Notes under the pieces: model-generated
The model's database searches: none
The model's input: only the letters and a program-made list of their open reading frames with translations
Told to the model about the DNA's origin: nothing
Made by a program: the position numbers and the translations under genes
Source of the DNA: an uncultured Fidelibacterota bacterium
GTDB taxonomy: Bacteria > Fidelibacterota > Marinisomatia > Marinisomatales > TCS55
Length of the DNA stretch: 64,000 bases
Reading direction: 5' to 3'
NCBI GenBank assembly: GCA_913049685.1
Contig: CAJWZD010000010.1
Location: forward strand, 1-64,000
In this document: positions 59,814 to 64,000 of the stretch, piece by piece
Layout: the number at the start of each line of letters is the position of its first letter
Numbering within the stretch: position 1 is the stretch's first letter

Positions 59814-61100
59814 ATGAATATAACTATAACAGAAAAAAATACCTTTTCCCGTGAGTTTTTTATTGATATACCTTGGACTGAAATAGATCAAGACTTTAAT
59901 AAATTTACCGTAGATTTTTCTAAAAAAATAAAAATACCAGGATTTCGTCCTGGAAAAGTTCCTAAAAAGGTGTTAATGGACAGATTTCAACCTTCGATAG
60001 AGGCAGAGTTTGTTGAGAATACTGTTAATAAGTATTATTCAAAAGCCATTGAAGAAAAGGAAATCACACCTGTAAATCAGGGAAGCGTAAGTGATATTGA
60101 TTTTAAATTTGAGAGTCATTTTAAGTTTAAGGTCGCTTTTGAAGTAGAGCCAGAAATCACTATTCCAAGGCTAAAGAAGAACTCGTTCAAGATAGAAAAA
60201 AGCGAATATGTCATGGATGAGATTGATTTAGAGATGGCCATTGAGGATGTTCGTATGAGAAATGCTGACATTCAAAGCGTTGAAAGTGGATCTAAAGTTG
60301 ATGACTTTATAATCTGCGATCTTCAAGAGATAGACGATTCAGGGATTGCTATCATTGGTGAAAAGTTAGAAACTAAGTACATAAAAATTGGCCAACCTCC
60401 ATTTGACGGTGACAATCAAGAGAAGCTTTTAAATTTAAAGCCTCAGCAAAAAGTAAATATTAAAATCCCTAAAGGTGAGCAAGGGGAGCTAGCTAGTTAC
60501 GAACTTCTTGTAAAAAATGTAGAACGACAAGTTCTTCCTGAACTAAATAATGATTTTGTTAAAAAAGCTGATCCTCAATCAAAAAATATCGATGAGTTTA
60601 AAGATAATGTGCGTCGAAAAATTCAAGATGCATACGACCAGAGATCAGAAGAGGCGTTCACTCAACAATTATGCGATGCAGTTATTGATAAGGTTAAACC
60701 AGAATTTCCTCAATCAATGGCTGATTCCTATCTTAATCATATGGTTAACGACGTGATGAGTAGAAATCAAGGGCAATTAGAGCTTGAAAAGGTACGTGAG
60801 ACCTATAAACCAATTGCGGAGCAAACCCTAAAATGGTATTTAATACGAAAAGCAGTAGTTCGAGAGCAATCCTTTAAAGTAGAAAAAGAAGAAATAAAGC
60901 AATTTATTGAAGATAAAAAAACTGAAAATCCTCAACAGGAAAAAGAAATAGATAAGTTTTATAAGAAACCAAGTAATCGAGATCGTGTTGAAGACAATTT
61001 AGTTGAAAAGAAAGTTTTGACATATTTAACCGAATTTGCAAAGATTAAAGATGTTAAAATCAACACAAAAGACCTTCGAAATAAATCCGAGGCAAGATAG
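59814..61100 (+). CDS. tig: Trigger factor
   Basis: [24 protein letters not shown] ribosome-binding signature; upstream of clpP-clpX. Confidence 0.93.
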   Translation: MNITITEKNTFSREFFIDIPWTEIDQDFNKFTVDFSKKIKIPGFRPGKVPKKVLMDRFQPSIEAEFVENTVNKYYSKAIEEKEITPVNQGSVSDIDFKFESHFKFKVAFEVEPEITIPRLKKNSFKIEKSEYVMDEIDLEMAIEDVRMRNADIQSVESGSKVDDFIICDLQEIDDSGIAIIGEKLETKYIKIGQPPFDGDNQEKLLNLKPQQKVNIKIPKGEQGELASYELLVKNVERQVLPELNNDFVKKADPQSKNIDEFKDNVRRKIQDAYDQRSEEAFTQQLCDAVIDKVKPEFPQSMADSYLNHMVNDVMSRNQGQLELEKVRETYKPIAEQTLKWYLIRKAVVREQSFKVEKEEIKQFIEDKKTENPQQEKEIDKFYKKPSNRDRVEDNLVEKKVLTYLTEFAKIKDVKINTKDLRNKSEAR

Positions 61101-61104
61101 ATCT

Positions 61105-61707
61105 ATGAATAAAAAACAATATAATCAATTAGTCCCAATGGTAGTCGAGCAAACTGGAGGTTATGAAAGAGCCTACGATATTTATTCTCGACTATTAAAA
61201 GAGAGAATTATTTTTCTAGGAACACCTATTGATGACAACGTTGCTTCCTTAATCATTGCGCAATTGCTTTTTCTTGAAGCAGATGACAGCGAAAAAGATA
61301 TCTACTTATATATTAATTCTCCAGGAGGAATCATAACCTCAGGAATGGGAATATATGATACTATGAATTATATCAAACCTGACGTCGCCACTATTTGTAT
61401 GGGGCAAGCAGCAAGCATGGGCGCTTTTTTACTAGCTGGGGGAGCTAAAGGAAAAAGATCCGCTCTTCCAAATTCTAGGATTATGATCCATCAGCCGCTT
61501 GGAGGAGCTGAAGGGCAAGCATCTGATATTAAAATATTGTCAGATGAGATTTTAAGGTTGCGAGAAAAGTTGAATTCAATTCTTTCAAAAAATACCAAAC
61601 AAAGTCTCAAAAAAATTGAAAAAGACACAGATCGCAATTTCTTTATGAGTTCAGATGAAGCTAAAAAATATGGACTTATCGATACCATTCTTGATAAGAG
61701 AAAATAA
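61105..61707 (+). CDS. clpP: ATP-dependent Clp protease proteolytic subunit; ATG 61105
   Basis: [55 protein letters not shown] (Ser), [19 protein letters not shown] (His). Confidence 0.98.
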   Translation: MNKKQYNQLVPMVVEQTGGYERAYDIYSRLLKERIIFLGTPIDDNVASLIIAQLLFLEADDSEKDIYLYINSPGGIITSGMGIYDTMNYIKPDVATICMGQAASMGAFLLAGGAKGKRSALPNSRIMIHQPLGGAEGQASDIKILSDEILRLREKLNSILSKNTKQSLKKIEKDTDRNFFMSSDEAKKYGLIDTILDKRK

Positions 61708-62834
61708 TGCGTTCATCAAAAATTTCTTCATCTAACGAAGTAAGATCAAAAAAACAGTTCAGTGAATTCAATTTAATTCGTCCATCCGAAATTAAAAAAT
61801 ACCTCGATGAATACGTGATTGGCCAGGATAATGCAAAACGCGCATTAGCGGTTGCTGTATATAATCACTACAAAAGAATTTTATCAGATACTTCAGGCGA
61901 TGATGTCCAATTAGATAAAAGCAATATACTTATTTTAGGATCAACGGGCACTGGAAAAACACTAATAGCACAGACGCTTGCTAAGTTGCTTGATGTTCCC
62001 TTTGCAATAGCCGATGCTACAACGCTTACTGAGGCTGGTTATGTTGGTGAAGATGTTGAAAATATTTTAGTGAGGCTATTACAGGTAGCAAATTACGATG
62101 TATACAAAGCTCAAGCTGGTATTGTTTATATTGACGAAATAGATAAAGTTGGACGTAAAACTTCAAGCCCATCAATAACGCGTGATGTTTCTGGTGAAGG
62201 TGTTCAGCAAGCCTTACTTAAAATCCTTGAAGGAACTAATGCACAAATACCACCTAAAGGTGGTAGAAAACATCCCGAACAAAGTCTTATTTCAATAGAT
62301 ACTAAAAATATTTTATTTATATGTGGAGGTTCATTTGACGGCCTTTCTGGAATTATAAGCAAAAGAATCAATTCCGCTGAAATTGGTTTTGGCAAATCCT
62401 TGAAAAACAAATCAGTGGACGATGAAAATTTTGAAAAAGTATTACCTCAGGATTTGATACAGTATGGATTCATACCTGAGCTAATAGGTCGAATGCCTGT
62501 TATATCGTCTTTGAGTAATTTGGATGAAAAAAACTTACTTCGAGTGCTTTCAGAGCCTAAGAACTCTTTACTCAAGCAGTATAAAAAACTATTTATAATT
62601 GAAAATATTGATCTTGAGTTCCACAAAGATGCTCTTATCGAGATAGTTAAGCGCGCCATGAATTATAAGTCTGGCGCTCGAGCGCTGAGGTCTGTAATGG
62701 AGCTAACCATGCTTGATTTAATGTTCAATCTGCCTGAATTTTTTGATAGTGGGGTCCACAAAATTACCATTACAAAAGAATTTGTTACTTCTGGAAAAGA
62801 TCCAATCTTGCAAAAGCGCAGGAAGAGCGCATGA
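61707..62834 (+). CDS. clpX: ClpX ATPase lacking the N-terminal zinc-binding domain
   Basis: [73 protein letters not shown]; no CxxC...CxxC N-terminus. Confidence 0.95.
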   Translation: MRSSKISSSNEVRSKKQFSEFNLIRPSEIKKYLDEYVIGQDNAKRALAVAVYNHYKRILSDTSGDDVQLDKSNILILGSTGTGKTLIAQTLAKLLDVPFAIADATTLTEAGYVGEDVENILVRLLQVANYDVYKAQAGIVYIDEIDKVGRKTSSPSITRDVSGEGVQQALLKILEGTNAQIPPKGGRKHPEQSLISIDTKNILFICGGSFDGLSGIISKRINSAEIGFGKSLKNKSVDDENFEKVLPQDLIQYGFIPELIGRMPVISSLSNLDEKNLLRVLSEPKNSLLKQYKKLFIIENIDLEFHKDALIEIVKRAMNYKSGARALRSVMELTMLDLMFNLPEFFDSGVHKITITKEFVTSGKDPILQKRRKSA

Positions 62835-63916
62835 AACAAGAAATTATTATGAAGCGAAAGCATGTAAAATATTTTCTAGTGTTATATCTTACTCTAAACA
62901 CTCTCTTTGCACAACAAAAATACCTTGATGTTCAAGATATAAAGGAAGAGTGGAAGAATTTTACTTCATTTCAGCGTCAAGAATTAGTTGCTTACAATAC
63001 CTTTCTCTACAGCGAAGGATTTTATGAAAGGGCGCTTTTGGGATATTTTCAATATCTCTATAAATATCCAAAAGATGATTTAGAAATTGCAGCCTATTAT
63101 CAAATTGCAAAATGTTATGAAAAATTAGAAAATTGGGATTTAGCTAAAAATTACTATGTTAGGATAATTGATGAAAGCTCTCCTGGTGGATTGAACTCCA
63201 ATGCCGCCAAATATCAAATTCATCATATTGATTTAATAAATGAGAACTACAATAAAATCATAGAAAATACTATTGGCTCTAAAGATCCATATGAGCTGAT
63301 TTTTAGAGGTTATGCTCACTTTGAGAATTTAGAGTGGAAAGAATCAAGGCAATCCTTCCAAGCAGCAGAATCGATATTTGATCATAATCATTATTCAAAA
63401 TTAATTAAAGCTTGGTATAAGGCAATTAATACAGCCGAAAATGCACCATTAAAAAAGAGAACTCCCGCACTTTTATCATCACTATTTCCTGGTGGCGGAT
63501 TTATTTATTTAGATCAAAAGAAGAATGCAGTTGGATTGATATCCTCCACCATTTTGCTCTACTCTGCAACCTTTTCAATTATCAATGAAAATAAAAAAGG
63601 TGACATTATGCTAGCTATAAATAGGCAAAAAAATATACCATTAGATAGCGGATTTCAGCTTTTTGAAAACAACCCATCTATTTCGGAAAACTATTTGATT
63701 CCTAAAAGTATGAGCACATCTAAAAGGAGCCCTTCAGCAATAGCGACCCCTATAGCATTAGCATTAGGTTTGCAGTTTGCTAGCGGATGGAAATCTGTAA
63801 AAGATATAGATAATGCTAACAAAATACTGGTTAAGCGATTTACGAAAAGAGTTAGGTCTAAGCTTTCAATTTCTAGGTTTATGGACTACCCCTTTCCAGA
63901 GTTTATTATTAAATAA
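62831..63916 (+). CDS. TPR-containing hypothetical envelope protein
   Basis: Signal peptide [72 protein letters not shown]. Confidence 0.65.
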   Translation: MKQEIIMKRKHVKYFLVLYLTLNTLFAQQKYLDVQDIKEEWKNFTSFQRQELVAYNTFLYSEGFYERALLGYFQYLYKYPKDDLEIAAYYQIAKCYEKLENWDLAKNYYVRIIDESSPGGLNSNAAKYQIHHIDLINENYNKIIENTIGSKDPYELIFRGYAHFENLEWKESRQSFQAAESIFDHNHYSKLIKAWYKAINTAENAPLKKRTPALLSSLFPGGGFIYLDQKKNAVGLISSTILLYSATFSIINENKKGDIMLAINRQKNIPLDSGFQLFENNPSISENYLIPKSMSTSKRSPSAIATPIALALGLQFASGWKSVKDIDNANKILVKRFTKRVRSKLSISRFMDYPFPEFIIK

Positions 63917-64000
63917 TTTATCCTTATTTAAATTATTTTAAGTATTTGAAAAAAATCATTGCTAACCCTTTATTAATTGATATAGTTTAGCAGGCTGTAT

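Overview
This is a compact, AT-rich chromosomal segment from a marine-type FCB-group bacterium. A Marinimicrobia/SAR406-like origin is inferred from the T9SS-type sorting domain, TonB receptors and gene style, and is not proven. I see no tRNA, rRNA, CRISPR array or transposase. Main blocks: (1) 0.5-22 kb is a phosphate-related island: PhoB/PhoR-like two-component genes running into four glycosyltransferases, HD hydrolase, PPK2, phosphate-selective-type porin plus beta-propeller lipoprotein, Ppx/GppA, Na/Pi cotransporter, PhoU, then a lipoprotein, a TonB receptor, a secreted duplicated beta-helix protein and PsiE. Several promoters share an 11-bp-periodic direct repeat (GTTTAYAnnnn x2) that looks like a lineage-specific Pho box. 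(2) 22-27 kb is a fatty-acid beta-oxidation operon. (3) 27.5-33.5 kb holds a TonB receptor with an apparent ATT start and structured leader, an M28-PDZ peptidase, a TolB-like protein, a truncated gene remnant and a TetR regulator. (4) 33.5-41.2 kb is a nearly complete C4 (ALA synthase) heme pathway with a HemC-HemD-like fusion and a possible HmuY-like lipoprotein. (5) 41.2-42.5 kb is a cobalamin riboswitch in front of a BtuG-like surface beta-propeller. (6) Amidohydrolases, LOG protein, pentose phosphate genes, SLC13-type transporter, USP and GDH follow. (7) 54.5-58.6 kb is a PerR-like/katG/flavodoxin module with a 33-bp perfect Fur-family-type palindrome. (8) tig-clpP-clpX, where ClpX lacks its zinc-binding domain. 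The best candidate for a new system is the Pho-like regulon with its lipoprotein/TonB receptor/beta-helix uptake set.
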